A DNA stretch of 64,000 nt from Methylobacterium sp. Leaf108 (GTDB taxonomy: Bacteria > Pseudomonadota > Alphaproteobacteria > Rhizobiales > Beijerinckiaceae): the NCBI RefSeq assembly GCF_001423265.1, contig NZ_LMND01000034.1:1-64000 (forward strand), given 5' to 3'. Each line of letters starts with the position of its first letter. Position 1 is the stretch's first letter. Positions 63,441 to 64,000 of the stretch are shown in pieces. Below the pieces are notes generated by a model. The model made no database searches and had not been told where the DNA came from. It was given only the letters and a program-made list of their open reading frames with translations. The translations under genes were made by a program, and so were the position numbers.

Positions 63441-64000
63441 ATGACGTCCACAGACCCAGCGCGGGAAGGCGTGCTCCTCCTTCACGGCATCGCCCGCCGC
63501 GCCGCATCCCTCGCCGGGCTGGAGCGCGCCTTCCGCGCCGCGGGATACGCGACGCTCAACCTCGACTACCCGGCGCGCAAGGCGTCCCTCGAAGATCTCG
63601 TCGAGCGGATCGCACCGGAGGTGGCGGCCTTCGCCGGCTCGGTCGCCGCCCTGCACATGGCGACGCATTCCATGGGCGGCCTGCTCGCGCGCGCGCTCGT
63701 CACCCGGCACCGGCCGGCCAATCTCGGCCGGGTCGTCATGCTCGGTCCGCCCAACGGCGGCAGCGAGATCGCCGACCGGCTCTGGCGGCTCGCCCCCTAC
63801 CGGCTGTTCTTCGGACCGGCCGGGGCGCAGCTGACGACGACGCCCGATGCGGCCCTGCGCGCATTGCTGGGGCGGGTCGAGTATCCCCTCGGAATCATCG
63901 CCGGGGACAGGAGCCTGTCGCCCCTCGAATCCTGGCTGATGCTGCCCGGACCCGACGACGGGCGGGTCACCGTGGCGCGCACGAAAGTCGCCGGAATGAC
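63441..64000 (+). CDS. Alpha/beta hydrolase, lipase-like (runs off the window)
   Basis: At least 186 residues are encoded and the frame is open at the window edge. It starts EGVLLLHGIARRAASLAGLERAFRAAGYATLNLDYP, then has the nucleophile elbow MATHSMGGLLARALV (T-H-S-M-G instead of G-H-S-M-G), VVMLGPPNGGSEIAD and, near the edge, DDGRVTVARTKVAGM, which in homologues leads to the catalytic histidine. It looks like a cytosolic esterase/lipase of the PGAP1-like type. The ATG at 63441 was chosen because the family motif follows at residue 10. Confidence 0.85.
   Translation, partial: MTSTDPAREGVLLLHGIARRAASLAGLERAFRAAGYATLNLDYPARKASLEDLVERIAPEVAAFAGSVAALHMATHSMGGLLARALVTRHRPANLGRVVMLGPPNGGSEIADRLWRLAPYRLFFGPAGAQLTTTPDAALRALLGRVEYPLGIIAGDRSLSPLESWLMLPGPDDGRVTVARTKVAGM

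Overview
The window is about 64 kb of high-GC DNA, densely packed with genes on both strands. It looks chromosomal and comes from an alphaproteobacterium, most likely Methylobacterium/Methylorubrum or a close relative. Pointers are a MeaB GTPase very like that of M. extorquens, alphaproteobacterial families (DUF4167, IalB, MsrQ, a long LigA with a lysine-rich insert, the lysC-ptsP-prfA-prmC order) and a CtrA-type TTAA-N7-TTAA site. I see no rRNA, tRNA, CRISPR array, prophage, integrase or transposase.

Layout. 0.3-2.1 kb: DUF3016 and DUF2244 proteins divergent from endonuclease III. 2.3-7.0 kb: purC facing a translationally coupled pair of large family 2 glycosyltransferases. 7-13.5 kb: small exported proteins (one IalB-like), an exonuclease with a SWIM-like zinc motif overlapping ligA, and msrQ. 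13.6-24.7 kb: Uma2 protein, adenosine kinase-like PfkB kinase, ubiG and a quinone oxidoreductase, then the run lysC, ptsP (PTS-Ntr enzyme I), prfA, prmC and a DUF4167 protein with a long structured leader. 24.8-28.8 kb: DUF2336 protein with a methyltransferase-like partner, a Pmp3 peptide, and an aldo/keto reductase divergent from its probable TetR regulator.

28.8-37.8 kb is the most unusual part. Eight genes run in one direction: myo-inositol-phosphate synthase, HD-like metalloprotein, SAM methyltransferase, Gfo/Idh/MocA dehydrogenase, YcaO enzyme, TIM-barrel sugar isomerase, GT4 glycosyltransferase and PIG-L deacetylase. The inositol-P synthase, GT4 and PIG-L trio parallels the first steps of mycothiol synthesis, but the YcaO, methyltransferase and dehydrogenase do not belong to that pathway. 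I read it as an undescribed route to an inositol- or cyclitol-based glycoconjugate. A heptamer-repeat hairpin lies inside it.

38.1-49.5 kb: a lytic transglycosylase with an upstream CtrA-type box, a CHASE3-like chemoreceptor, AMP nucleosidase, TrmO, and an RND pump with two tandem adaptors under a divergent TetR regulator (TriABC-like). 49.7-64 kb: small exported and acidic proteins, a DUF900 hydrolase, meaB overlapping a pyroglutamyl peptidase, PAP2 phosphatase with a 2H RNA ligase-like protein, an AlgJ/AlgX-like protein, glutathionyl-hydroquinone reductase, a thioredoxin-TPR co-chaperone, a Lon-N-domain protein with a Trm112-like protein, a SpoIIAA-like protein, priA, and a lipase-like hydrolase cut by the window edge.

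All functions are read from protein motifs and gene context. No database search was run, so names for the less conserved families are provisional.
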